DNA of 64,000 bases from Gentiana macrophylla (Eukaryota > Streptophyta > Magnoliopsida > Gentianales > Gentianaceae): assembly GCA_026214975.1 (NCBI GenBank), contig CM047805.1:3782001-3846000 (forward strand). The letters are read 5' to 3'. The notes below the pieces were generated by a model. The model made no database searches. It saw only the letters and a list, made by a program, of their open reading frames with translations, and was not told the DNA's origin. Each line of letters opens with the position of its first letter. The stretch's first letter is position 1. Below, in pieces: positions 43,548 to 54,804 of the stretch. The position numbers and the translations under genes are program-made.

Positions 43548-44640
43548 AGATTGTAGCACATGGTTATATTCTACTGTAATAGGGCTTCCTAAATTAAGTT
43601 AACTGAATAGAAACATCAATAATCTGCTTCCTATTTTCCCAGCAAAACAGCCTTGAGCAACCATGTTCCATAAATGACCATTCACCAAAATTATAATGTG
43701 TTTGGTTATGAATCATTTATAATTCTTCTTGAATCAAATAAAACAACTTTATTCATCTTGGATAAAGTAAGTCTCTCTGCTAATTTTCTACTCACAAATA
43801 TCCCATGAACTTGGGTTGGCACAACTCAATACAAATCGCAACCAACTGTATATGAACCAAATCGAAATATTTCATGTCCAAATGGACATTTACAAAGATC
43901 ATAGCTTCTTAGAAGGCCATATCCTCTTACAGAATCAGCCAAAGGAGCATTCACAAAATCAAACATAAACTACAAAACGACTTCACAGCAAGAAAATCAT
44001 AAGAAACAAAGCAAAATTAAAAGATATTGTATGATAATCCTCAAACTAATAAAACAGATCTATCTAAATTACCCAACATAATAACATCCATAAGAAGAAG
44101 GTTTGTCTATCACACCTGTATCTAGCTACCTACAAACAGTCTAACCTATATCCTCATCACCACATTCCACATTTTGGACAAAACATGTAAAGGCTAATCA
44201 GCCCAACAAAATAGCAGGTCAGACACACCATGCAACCCCAAAAACAGAAGAAACACACCAACCAACTCCAAAGACCAAGCAATTGATGCAAATACCCAAA
44301 CGAAGACAGACATGTAATGCACCATAAATCCAAACATGCATTACAGGGGGAAAAAAAGGGGGATGTTATCAAGAACCAAAAAATTAGAAAACAAAGACAT
44401 TTATACTCCAACTAATTTGGCATGCATACATGTCAGACTGTAGAATCTGATGCAAGCTGGATGTCCCATTAACGTCTAGTGCCAATTGATGCCTCATGAG
44501 TACAAATACCATAAATTCGAGACTCAGACCTATGGTTTTCATCTCCGTTAAGGCATCACCGGTTACACTGGTTGCAGATTGATTTTCTTTCAATCTACCA
44601 TCCAGGTAACCGATTCACAGAGAATTTTTCAGATAATCTT
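43548..44640. other. No gene recognised; possible unassigned captured sequence
   Basis: AT-rich DNA between the Rab pseudogene and the CACTA-like element. A minus-strand frame at 44593-44384 has no recognisable family. It may hold further captured or intronic DNA. Confidence 0.4.
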
Positions 44641-45711
44641 CATAGTTACTACAAAATAGGACATAGGTCACACTTAAGATATGAAAACAATCACAGTTTC
44701 AATAAAACCGAGACAACGAAAATATATATATCACACTTACAGCTTTCTATCACACTTATTGAAAAACTGAGATAAGTTATATTAATCAATCTCATTTTTA
44801 AAGTGTGACTTAATTGATATGATTTTTCTGTCACAGTTATTGAAAAAGCGAGATAAATTATATCAATGAATCACATTATTAAATTGTGGCTGAATTGATA
44901 TGATATTTCTGTCACGGTTTCTAATAAAGCGAGATAAATTATATATATCAATCTCACATCTAAGACAGTGACAAAATTGATATGATATTTTTATCACAGT
45001 TATTGAAAAAACGAGATAAATTATACCAAACTATCACACTTTTAATCTGTGACTAAATTGGTATGATATTTTTGTCACGGTTATTGAGAAAGCGAGATAA
45101 ATTATATCAATTAATCTCATTTTTAAACCGTGACTGAATTCATGATATTTTTGTCACAATTATAGAAAAAGTGAGACAAATTATATCCACTAATAAGAAA
45201 AGAGATATAGATCACACTTATCTAAAGATAAGGATCACACTTTTAAAAAAACCGAGACAAGTAAAATGTATATATATCACACTTAAATTTTTTATCACAG
45301 TTATTAGGTGTGAAAAAAAAAATTGATCACACTTTTTTAGGTGTGATTGAAATATTAATAGATCTCGGCTTTTAAGTGTGATAACAACTACTAAAATAGA
45401 TCGCAGTTTTTAAATGTGTTGAAATTATAATCGATCTCGGTTTTTAAGTGTGATAACAACTATAATAGATCACGATTTTTAAGTGTGATAACAACTAAAA
45501 TAAATCACAGTTTTTAAATGTGTTGAATTATAATAGATCTCGGTTTTTAAGTGTGATAACAACTAAAATAGATCACAGTTTTTATTATCACGGTTTTTAA
45601 GAAAACTGAGACAATAACATCAATCAATCACGGTTTTTAACTGTGATTAAAATAATATGATATTTTATAATCATATCTTAGTATAGTGTGGTCGAAAATG
45701 ATAATATAGTA

Positions 45712-45822
45712 TGCATCAACCCAGTGGTAATTAGTGTGGTTCCTTAATCCAGAGTATCCGGATTCGAGTCACAGTGGCAACAAAAGATATGTGTGCGTTT
45801 ATTTCGTTTTTGAAAAAAAAAG
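45712..45822 (+). other. tRNA-like (A-box/B-box) module 1, SINE-like
   Basis: CCAGTGGTAATTAGTGTGG (45721-45739) resembles a Pol III A box and GGATTCGAGTC (45760-45770) a B box, about 30 bp apart. A short tail with ATGTGTG and an oligo-A run follows. No cloverleaf was folded, so not called as a tRNA gene. Confidence 0.45.
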
Positions 45823-46211
45823 AATGATCACACTTTTTTAGGTGTAATTGAAATTATAATATATCTCGGTTTTTAAGTGTGATAACAACTACTAAAAAAG
45901 ATCACAGTTTTTAAATGTGTTGAAATTATAATAGATCTCGGTTTTTAAGTGTGATAACAACTATAATAGATCACAGTTTTTAAGTGTGATAACAACTAAA
46001 ATAGATCACTGTTTTTAAATGTGTTAAATTAATTGTAGATCTCGGTTTTTAAGTGTGATAACAACTAAAATATATCACATTTTTTATTATCACGGTTTTT
46101 AGGAAAAATGAGACAAAAAATCAATCAATCACAGTTTTTGACTGTGAATAAAATAATATGGTATTTTATAATGAGATTTTAGTTTAGTGTGGTCGAAAAT
46201 TAGAAGAAAGA

Positions 46212-46321
46212 AAACATCGGTCTAGTGGTAATAAGTGTGGCTTGTTAATCCGGAATATCCGAGTTCGAGTCCCAACAAAGACAAAAAAATATGTGTGTTT
46301 ATATATTGTTTTTGAAAAAAA
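46212..46321 (+). other. tRNA-like (A-box/B-box) module 2, SINE-like
   Basis: GGTCTAGTGGTAATAAGTGTGG and GAGTTCGAGTCCC (46261-46273), followed by ATGTGTG and an A run. It is a diverged copy of module 1 in the same orientation, with shared flanks (TTTTATAAT.A, TAGTGTGGTCGAAAAT). Confidence 0.48.
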
Positions 46322-46755
46322 AAACACTTTTATTGGTGTGATTTAAATTATAATAGATCACGGTTTTTAAGTATGATAACAACTAAAATAGATCACAGTT
46401 TTTAAATGTGTTTTAATTGTAATAGATCTCGGTTTTTAAGTGTGATAACAACTATAATAGATCACGGTTTTTAACTATGATAACAACTATAATAGATCAC
46501 AGTTTTTAAATGTGATGAACTTATAATAGATTACGGTTTTTAAGTGTGATACCAACTATAATAGATCACGAGTTTTAAGTGTGATAACTATTATAATAGA
46601 TCACAGTTTGTAACTGTGATTAAGTTAAAGTACTTTATGTCACACCTCAATATGCCACACTTTGGAAGCCGTGACTAATGTAAATATATCACACTTAAAA
46701 ACCGTGATCTTTATGCTTTTTTGTAGTAGTGTCTTAACTTTAGAAGGAAAGAGAG

Positions 46756-47226
46756 ATGGAGGTGGGGAGAGGTTTGGGTGAAGAAGAGAACCATTCGTTA
46801 GATTCTCCGCCATCGCAACAGCCACAGCCTCCGCCATCACCACAACCACAGCCTCAGAGCAATGAGGAATCAGCGACGAGGAGACTGCCCAACCAAGAGA
46901 AGATCAAGGCTGCAATCAATACCTCAATTTTTCACGTCTCTGTAAATTGAAGCCCAGAAACATACGAAACAAATGAAGCGGTGGTGGAGGCCTGGAGAGT
47001 GTATCGCCACGGCTGCATTCCGGTTGCAAATAGGAGGAAATTATTATTCAAAACCCCCTCAACTACTACCATACCGGAGCGCCGACAAGCAAAAATGTCC
47101 ATTGATTCTGTAGCAAGTGAAATGGGTGCATCTCCATTTCAATGGAGATACAAAAGAGAGAGACGGTGGGTGGAGATGAGAAATGATAGATTAGGCGGTG
47201 GTGGTGAGGATTTTATCCGGAGATAA
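46756..47226 (+). other. Unrecognised coding-like segment (possible gene fragment)
   Basis: A plus frame with Pro/Gln-rich sequence (PSQQPQPPPSPQPQPQ) at 46756-46950, and a second frame at 46981-47226, directly beside the CACTA-like end. GC content is higher than around it. No family is recognised and no splice structure is evident. It may be a first-exon fragment or 5' flank of a lost gene. Confidence 0.3.
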
Positions 47227-47287
47227 AAGCTTATACAATTCAGAATTATTACACATGTCCAAGAATATACACATGTTAGCTGCCTAG

Positions 47288-47290
<3 letters not shown>

Positions 47291-47321
<31 letters not shown>
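47291..47321. repeat. Poly(A) tract
   Basis: About 31 consecutive A residues. Confidence 0.93.
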
Positions 47322-47323
<2 letters not shown>

Positions 47324-47365
47324 ACAAAATGGTCGTCCAAGGATGCAAATTTAATAGCATGCTCC

Positions 47366-47370
<5 letters not shown>

Positions 47371-47429
<59 letters not shown>
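47371..47429. repeat. (TA)n microsatellite
   Basis: About 59 bp of TA dinucleotides. Confidence 0.95.
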
Positions 47430-47432
<3 letters not shown>

Positions 47433-47734
47433 ATATGTATGAATTTCGTCTAGTTTACACGTTTTTTTATTACTGAATTTTTATCGTTCGTTTTCCGGTA
47501 ATTGTCTGTTTTGATAGCAATTTCGAAACATATTGCCATTGTTTTACATAAATTTTTCGACGGGATGTTTTCCTTTCTTAACTAATTCAACTTAGTACCT
47601 ATACCATAGAATATAAGGACATTATGAGCCAAAAAAAAAATATATATATATATATAAAAATTTGCATACCATTGGGTAAATATGTGTTATTAGATCAAAT
47701 TTGTCACTATATTTAATTGCAGTAGTATTTGTAC

Positions 47735-47905
47735 AATAAACCGATCAAACCGAACCGAACTGAACCGAAAAATGTAAGATCAAACCGTACCACACCGAAT
47801 TGAATATGATTGGTTTTGATTTCACACTTTTCAAATCGAAAGATTTGGTTTGGTTTTGAAAATCATTCAAAACAAACCGAACCATGAACCCCCACCTTAT
47901 ATTGT
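47735..47905. repeat. AACCGAACCGAAC-type foldback repeat
   Basis: Left part has repeated AACCGAAC words. The right part has TTTGGTTTGGTTTTGAAAAT and then CAAACCGAACC, giving inverted complementarity. This resembles a dispersed plant repeat of MITE-like structure. Ends not defined. Confidence 0.45.
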
Positions 47906-48427
47906 AATTGATAAAACTATTGTAACGTAATTCTGGAGACAAAAAGATGGCGATCCTTTTATAGGGCTCTTTCGTGAAGGAGTTAATTGTGCAGTCATTG
48001 AAGACATGGTTAATGTTAGGAGGCAGTAATAGGGGTGATCATGGTGTAATCATGACCCATGTACGCATAGATCATGACTCCGTTATATGATCATGGCTTT
48101 ATGTCTAGTTGACAGTATCACCGTCGTCTAATCTCGTCAAGACTTATATCAAGTTGTGGGTATCTAGACCGAGGCAAGCCTGCACCATGTCGGTGGTACG
48201 GGCTTATAATCATCTTGTACCGAACTGACTTTGGTTTCTAGGGAACGACCTGTATTGTATCGATGGCTTCAAAGTATTTACCACCGAAGAACGACTATCT
48301 AAAATCTCAATAAATAGTATATTGAGATCGAACCATATCTAAAAAAAACCGACATTGAGTGTGTTGAGATCGAACCCCACAATAAGTTGGGTGTGATGAG
48401 ATCGAACCATATCTAAAATCTGATACA
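47906..48427. other. No gene seen; short GAGATCGAACC repeats
   Basis: GAGATCGAACC recurs at about 48325, 48365 and 48398, each followed by ATATCTAAA or CCACAATAAG. Otherwise unremarkable intergenic DNA. Confidence 0.45.
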
Positions 48428-48665
48428 ACACTGAGCCAGGGGCGTGTCCACATGTTGAAGGGTGGGAGGTCACGTGACCCCACTGAGATTCAAGGAATTT
48501 TTTTAGTATTAAAACGATTTTATTTTGTTGTTAAAAAATGTCGTTTTGTGGTTAAAAATGTAGATTTAGGCTCCGATGACCTCACTGGAACAAATTTGTA
48601 GATAAAAATGTAGTTTTAGGCTCCAATGACACTACTGAAACAAATTTCTGGATCCGCCAATGCAT
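48428..48665 (+). repeat. Interspersed repeat R1, copy 2
   Basis: Contains GGTCACGTGACCCC, TTAGTATTAAAACGATTTT, TTAAAAATGTAG and GGCTCCGATGACCTCACTGG, ending GGATCCGCC. It matches 1-152 in inverse orientation and has an internal duplication of the ATGTAG/GGCTCC(G/A)ATGA block. Confidence 0.65.
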
Positions 48666-48962
48666 TGAGCTCGTTAGAACTGCTTTACTTAAATGATTCA
48701 AATTGTATAAATGAGTTCCACGTGTACGGACATACTCACCTCAATATCTCAATAGGAGTTATCAAAATTAAATAAATAACATTAAAAAAAAAATATTAAA
48801 AAAAAATGAATGGAGGGCATTCGGCTTCTCCCATGTGGATCCCGTCCCGGATTGTTCGATGCCTGCTAGCATTCTAAAATTCATACACACGCTACAATTA
48901 AGTACATACACGCAATAAATAACATCATTTTGAAAATCCTCGATCGCACTAAAAAAGAGAAA

Positions 48963-50276
48963 ATGAATCTGGGCGTCGTCGAAGATGTAAATGTTTTTCA
49001 GATGTTAATTTTTCAGATCCTATTGCGCTTGCCCGTCCGATCATTGCTCCGATTCAGATGCGTCTGTAAAGAGTGGTGTTCGTTAATAAGCAGTTGTGTT
49101 TTCAAGGACACGTATCTTGCTCTCCGACGTGGGAGGTCCGTGGATGATGATCAAGTAGTCGGCTTAAAGAGTAGGTTGGTAAGCGATGTTCCTTATTACG
49201 AGGACATGGATCGCGTTCTCAGTTCCGAGGATGATGTGCAGGCGATAAACGATGATATTTTACAGGGTGTTTACACGATTTCTGTGACTTGTTGGTATGG
49301 TGATTACCAACCTCTTGCCCTTTCTGCATCTTCTCCTTCATCATCGTGTAGTAACGATGATGATTTCGAGATATCAGGTAATTACTCTGGTGACGTTAGG
49401 ATTATCAATCATGTTAATGGGGTCGTTAGCTTTATTCATGGAGATAATTGGTTCGATATAACTCTAGTGAATCCTGCTCTTAGAGAAATCAGGAAACTCC
49501 CGTTGATCTTGGTGGATTTAAATGCGAGGCACTAAGAACCGGGTTTGGATATGATGATGTTAGTGATGATTATAAAGTTGTTGTAATAGTAACCATTTTT
49601 GAAGAAGATGGCCGGTTTCAATTCTCCTCGTAAACACATTGGGATAGTGTACCATCTAAGCAAGAACTCTTGGACAATCTTGGGTGACATGTCTACATTT
49701 GTGTCCCCTTTTATATGTTTGATAGTTTCTGAAGAGGCTATCTTCTCCCATGGATTTATCCATTGGTGCATGGAGTCGGGGTCGTCGTCGGATACCGATG
49801 AGGACGACGGTAAGTCTTGTTATTGGATACTTGCTTTCGACGTGACTAATGAGTCATTTCGAGAGATCCCGTTTCCTCGTCATGGCTGGAGATATTTTAC
49901 TATTTACGATGATGACGAGGCCATGTTTCCTCATCTATTTACGGTTGACAAATCCACCATTGCCTTGGTGTATTCTTCAAGTGAGGTTTGTGATGTACAA
50001 GAACTCAAAGTATGGGTGATGAAAGAATACGGTGACAGTGATTCCTGGACTAAACAGTATTCAATAAGCAATTTACCAGCATTTATAAAAGCATTGTCTT
50101 TCTGGAAAAAAGATAAACTTCTCCTTCTAACAACAAATTTGTATTTGATTTGTTATGATTTAATCAAAGGGCAACTGGATGAACCTGAACATCCTTATCC
50201 GACTTCTGCGTCAGGGATACAAGGATTAGAACTTGTAACAGGCCATGAAAGTTTTGTTTCCATCAAACAAGTTTAA
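48963..50276 (+). pseudogene. F-box / F-box-associated (FBA) protein gene with two frame changes
   Basis: Substrate-receptor type protein of SCF ubiquitin ligases. The first in-frame ATG is 48963. The F-box spans about residues 8-52: VFQMLIFQILLRLPVRSLLRFRCVCKEWCSLIS. The FBA region follows: NHVNGVVSFIHGDNWFDITLVNPALREIRKLPLI. Near 49515-49525 the coding sense moves to another frame (GFGYDDVSDDYKVVVIVTIFEEDGRF). Near 49625 it returns to the original frame (IGIVYHLSKNSWTILGDM) and runs open to TAA at 50274-50276. Total length is about 438 codons, normal for the family, and no intron is needed. Two compensating one- or two-base indels mean either a young pseudogene or sequence errors. Confidence 0.85.
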
Positions 50277-50763
50277 GGAGACAAATTAAGGACCGGCTAT
50301 GACATTCCAAATTTTTTTATTTTTTGGGGTTATAAATAGCAAACAAGTTTTTGAATAAAGATCGATGTAGGTAGTCGCAAAAAACCTAAAAAACATTTGG
50401 TTTCACTTTTCTGTTGAAGCGGATTCTCAAATAATTGTCCAGTTTACATCGAAAGTATTATTGTATTAAGTGTGTCATCTACTACGATTGGTATCAGAGC
50501 TGGCGGTGTCTGTCTTTTTTCTCTCCTCTTTAATTGTATTGCACATTACCTTTTTTAAAAAAAAAAAATTGTATTGCACATTTAGCGACAGTTAATTCAA
50601 ATTTGACCTTTTCTAAAATGATTTTTTTTTTTGGTCCTAAATGCAATTATGTTCTAAAGTGGTACTTATGGACAAAAAAAACCCACAAAAAGAAAAATCA
50701 CAATAAAAATAACTATCACAAAAAAAAATGATATACTATAAAATCTATAATAATATTACTGAA
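50277..50763. other. F-box gene 3' flank
   Basis: AT-rich with a TGGTATCAGAGCTGGCGGTG stretch at 50490-50509. This resembles an orphan tRNA-Met-type primer site of a lost LTR retrotransposon. No gene. Confidence 0.5.
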
Positions 50764-50790
50764 CTAGTCTAAAACCCGTGCGATGCACGG
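50764..50790 (-). mobile_element. Second Helitron-like 3' terminus
   Basis: Minus strand reads CCGTGC-ATC-GCACGG hairpin, then GTTTTAGA and CTAG followed by T. Same architecture as 41624-41651 with a different stem sequence. The body would run rightwards; 5' end not found. Confidence 0.55.
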
Positions 50791-50988
50791 AGGAAAAGAT
50801 TAAGTATGTGAGAGACTTGTTACAGGACACCATCACAATTCTTTTAGTGAAAATGACAATTTGATAACCAGAAGTACTAATTTAGCCTTACTAACAAAGT
50901 AGTTGCTTCCTCTAAAAAAAAATAATGTTATCATTAGTGTGTTAAGCTTACTAACAAAGAGTGCCTATAGGCACCCCTATATTATTTA

Positions 50989-51259
50989 CTACATCCGTCA
51001 CACAAAATGTAAGCTCTGTTAAGTTTTTAAATTTGTTACATAATATAAATCAATTTAGAATACCAATTAAAAGATCTATTAGATTTTTCTCCTTTTACCT
51101 CTCACTTATTGTATACTCACTAAACTTCACTATTTGCATTAATAAGAGTCAAATGTCATTTTAGACTTCTCCCATCAAAATTAAAGACACAACTTATTTA
51201 ACCAACTTTCTTAATCAGATGAAAAGTTTAAACGGACTTATATTTTTGGACGGATGTAG
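50989..51259. mobile_element. Stowaway-type MITE (Tc1/mariner)
   Basis: Terminal inverted repeats CTACATCCGTC and GACGGATGTAG are exact, with TA on both sides (50987-50988 and 51260-51261). Length 271 bp, AT-rich, internal CTTATATTTTTGG and reciprocal CACAAAATGTAAG. This matches the CTCCCTCCGTC-type Stowaway ends. Confidence 0.85.
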
Positions 51260-51261
51260 TA

Positions 51262-52017
51262 TAATAATGTAAAAAAAATACCATTAAGGAACATACTATT
51301 AAGGTTGTTTTAGACGGGAAAGCATGCTAAAACACTATATGCCAATAGACGGAAAAGCATGAAGTAATTTTTTTCACCCAAACCAAAGTTATAAAATTAC
51401 CATTACGGCTTTTCCACTAATTAATTAGAGGAAATTATGAGCCTCATGCACATTCCATCAACAATTGCTAATTGAAATTTATAACTATTTTTACTCAATT
51501 AAAGCACCAACTAATTACAAAAAGACAACAATTTTATATCCTACCTCGCTCGTATATCCTCGATAGATCTTACAACACACTAAATCAATTGGACCATAGA
51601 TAACCGGAGTCTTCCCCTGGGACCTCTGCAAGCAAAGGATCTAAAAATTCTCGGAAAACAACTCACTTCATCTCAAAATCAATGCAAAAAAAGAATGAGG
51701 ATCATGTAAACTAATTTGGTACACATAGCATGTTCCAGTAACTTTTCACAAATAGTGTGGGTTGAGCCGGCAAACAATAAATACAAAAATGCCAAAAAAA
51801 AAAAACAGCTTTAAACTTTTTATTATTGTAAGGGATGATTTGAAACTATTTCTAAAAAATAGAATGTAACATATGTCAAATGATTGTTTTCCATTTCTTT
51901 ATTTTAGTAATATAGCATTAGGTAAAACTCAAACCTATCGATATTCTTTAGACATGTTTGCTGATTTTTAGGCAAGTATACATATGTTAAAAACCAATAA
52001 ACCTGCCAAAAAAAGTA
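51262..52017. other. No gene seen
   Basis: AT-rich. Repeated GACGG(G/A)AAAGCATG words at 51314-51326 and 51349-51361. No domain-bearing frame. Confidence 0.45.
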
Positions 52018-52175
52018 CATCAAACAATGATTGAATATCAAACCATATGGTACATCAAACAATGATTAAAAGTAATTGCCCTAACTCATCGAAAGCTGCG
52101 GTGGTTGAAAACACGCAATTAAGGCGGGGAAATTAAAAGTACATCAAACAATGATTGAATATCAAACCATATGGT
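52018..52175 (+). repeat. Direct repeat of 37 bp, partial third copy
   Basis: TACATCAAACAATGATTGAA plus ATCAAACCATATGGTA occurs at about 52016-52051 and 52138-52173. A partial copy, TACATCAAACAATGATTAAA, starts at 52051. Confidence 0.85.
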
Positions 52176-52419
52176 ATTTCATTATCATCATGAGAACAAA
52201 CTTGAGCCTACAGGAGATTCATGGAAAGACATAGCATTCATTAGCTTGTAAATTTACTAAACATCTTTCAACATCAGAGTAGTTGAAATATAAGCCTGTC
52301 ATCGAGATAAACTTAGAAGCTTTGGCATACCGTAAACATATAGTTATAAGTTATAACGACTCCGTCTAATTATATTATAGTATATCAAAGTCAACTTAAA
52401 TGCTATAATCAAAGTCAAA

Positions 52420-52495
52420 TTTTTTAGTATTAAAAAATACAGTTTTGTCGTAAAAAATGTAGTTTTACACTCCGATTACTGGATCCGCCTATGTT
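52420..52495 (+). repeat. Interspersed repeat R1, copy 3 (short)
   Basis: TTTAGTATTAAAA, TTTTGTCGTAAAAAATGTAG and CTCCGATTACTGGATCCGCC match the 3' part of copy 2. Confidence 0.65.
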
Positions 52496-54720
52496 TGCAT
52501 ATGAGAAGGTGAATGATGAAAGCACACCATTAAACATCGTATACCAAAATTCACATCAAGGATTTGGCATCCATGGTTCCTAAAAAAATATAAAAATAAT
52601 AGTGAAGTTTCGGCCCTAAGGTACGTGTATGATATCTGTATGTTTTAAAAAAAAAGAACCCTAAGAAAAAGCAAAATATATAAAACATCAAATCTCTTTG
52701 GCTTCATAACATGAAGGTCTTCTTTAATATTTTCCTTCTGCAATGTCTGAATTCCCAAAAATTCCGGATACAAACAATGCAACATCTGCCGACTCAATTG
52801 TTTTCTCACTAAGGGTGATATTTATTTCCCTCGTGACAAAAAAATCGCTGAGAGAAGAAAATTTTAGTGTAAGTCACTGCTTAAGCTCTAATAAGCATAC
52901 TAAAACCCAACATGTGATCAGATAGAAAATATTACTGCAATCTGGTTGTCGGTACCTTTTTTTTGTTGGTGAAGACATAAATAACCAAATAGAACAAAAT
53001 ATACCTTCATGCCATACCATAGCTCTCATCCATGAAAATATTGGCAAGACCTTGTTCAACATTAATACCAAAACCCCCCAGATGCACAAACCTCAAATTA
53101 TATATTGAACCCAAACCCAATGTACGTAATACATATATTTGAAATGTAAAGAACAACACATTCAGAGGAATTGAACTCAATGTAATATCTGATTATAGCA
53201 GAGACCATCATCCAGTACATGACAGAAAAAATATATACATACATCAAGAAAAACAACGGAGTAACTTGAAACATGTACGAACACTACAAAGAGAGGGCAA
53301 GACTTATAAACAGGGAATAAAATGCAAGAAAAACCACCATTTACAAAACACACCAATAGAAAGGGAAAAGATGAATACTCGGTGAATGGGAGCATACGCT
53401 TGAATTATTTTTAATTTTAAAACCGCAATTTTCGTTGTCATCTCTTCCCGTGCCAAATCATCATATTCGCCACGTATACACTGATTGGAATATGAACTGA
53501 AAGAGGATCATAACTCATCATGTAATACTTTTTTAAGAGTACACATTCAATCCTTTAGAATTCAGTTTGATAATCATCACATTCCTCTACCATGAATAGA
53601 ATCTTAAGGCAGAAAGGCTAAGACATTTTTGTATTAAACCATTTCTCTAAGCAATGTCTAGAGAATATGTGTAACCATGCATATCACCTGCAAAACTGTC
53701 GAACCAAACAGAAAAAATAACGGGAAAGCTCCCAAAAATAACCCATTGAGTTTGCCAATTGGAAAACATCAAATGAGAGAAAGAGCTAGGAAATCATACC
53801 TGATGTTAAATAACCCATTGAGCAACATAGTATCGAACTCGAATCTCGATGTTAAATACATAGATCCATTTGTAATCATCGATCCATTCTATGACAAATA
53901 AATACCTAGAAAATCAAAAAACTACTTCACAGCAACACTCAAAATTAATTAAGGTTTTATAAAACTCAAGAAGCACAACTACCCAAAGCTTTAAAAATCC
54001 CTAGAAAAATCTGAAAATATATAACATGGCAAAGATGGTAAAAAGCTACGGTGACGTTCCATGTATCATTGTTGACAATGTTGATCCTGGCGTTGCTTTC
54101 CGACCTCAACCCAACAATCATAAAATTAGCTGAAAACCATTTTTATATTCAATGTGACTATCGTAGAATGCACATCATCCGTTTGAGATTAGGTTCAAAA
54201 ATCCCTTGGAGGGGAGGTAATGAGAATATTGGCATAGGGTATTGCGGGTCTTAAGTTATGAAAATCAACTTTGGCAAATTTCGTTTGATATAATCGTAAT
54301 TGAAAGATATTGATTTAGTTAATCCTAACGGAATTGCAGATTATTAGGGTTAGATGAAGAACAAATAGAGTGAAATATAAAATTGGTGATGGCAATAAAA
54401 AAATAAATATTGGTTATGGCGATTTTTCTGGTGTTAGTTTTGATTTTATTTTTTTATTTTTTCTTAAAGCTGTTGAGTGTTTTCAGGAAATGAGAGTGTT
54501 GAAGGATCAGACTGTTTCAACTGGGTGTGGGTTGGATTTTGTGTTATTTGGAGCGGGTTATTGGGTAATCGGGTTAAATCATCCTTTCTAATATATATAG
54601 ATATAGATGATAGAAAAAAGTTAAACGTCATGCTAAAAATGATAGTACAAAATATATTAGTGTTAAATAATAAAGTGACCGTGCTAAATGTGTATTTGTT
54701 AAATGCAATAAAAATTATCG
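52496..54720. other. No gene recognised
   Basis: About 2.2 kb of AT-rich DNA with several short frames (for example 53395-53177 minus, 54025-54134 plus), none with a recognised family. TTAAATAACCCATTGAG and AATAACCCATTGAG recur at 53735-53750 and 53805-53821. Confidence 0.4.
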
Positions 54721-54726
54721 TAAGCC

Positions 54727-54800
54727 AACAAGACATTGGTCCAGTAGTAATTACTGATGCCACTTAACCCGAAGGTTCCGGGTACGAGTCACAGTAGGGC
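54727..54800 (+). other. tRNA-like (A-box/B-box) module 3
   Basis: TTGGTCCAGTAGTAATTACTG and GGGTACGAGTC (54780-54790), then CACAGTA and GTGTGTATG. It belongs to the same family as the modules at 45712 and 46212. It immediately precedes a copia fragment. Confidence 0.42.
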
Positions 54801-54804
54801 AAGA

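Larger units (their letters stand above)
44644..46731. mobile_element. CACTA-like non-autonomous element filled with subterminal repeats
   Basis: The right end, reverse-complemented, reads CACTACTACAAAAAAGCAT, a CACTA terminus. The left end, AGTTACTACAAAATAGGACA, is a degenerate match. Almost the entire 2.1 kb is built of two repeat types. On the left are units with GAGATAAATTATATCAA and TGTCAC(A/G)GTTATTGA. On the right are units with GATCACGGTTTTTAAGTGTGATAACAACTA, repeated more than ten times. Dense subterminal repeats are the transposase-binding hallmark of CACTA elements. No transposase frame. Confidence 0.68.

Noticed and set aside
45712..46280. tRNA genes at the A/B-box modules
   Set aside because: Box-like motifs are present but no acceptor stem pairing or anticodon arm could be made out, and the copies lie in transposon repeats.
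44644..46731. CRISPR-like array because of many regular repeats
   Set aside because: Repeats are degenerate, spacing is irregular, the units are AT-rich and lie between CACTA-like ends in a plant genome.
46756..46950. A Pro/Gln-rich protein as a real gene
   Set aside because: Short low-complexity frame beside a transposon end. Kept only as an unrecognised segment.
52743..53395. Short frames on both strands as genes
   Set aside because: AT-rich chance frames without conserved motifs.
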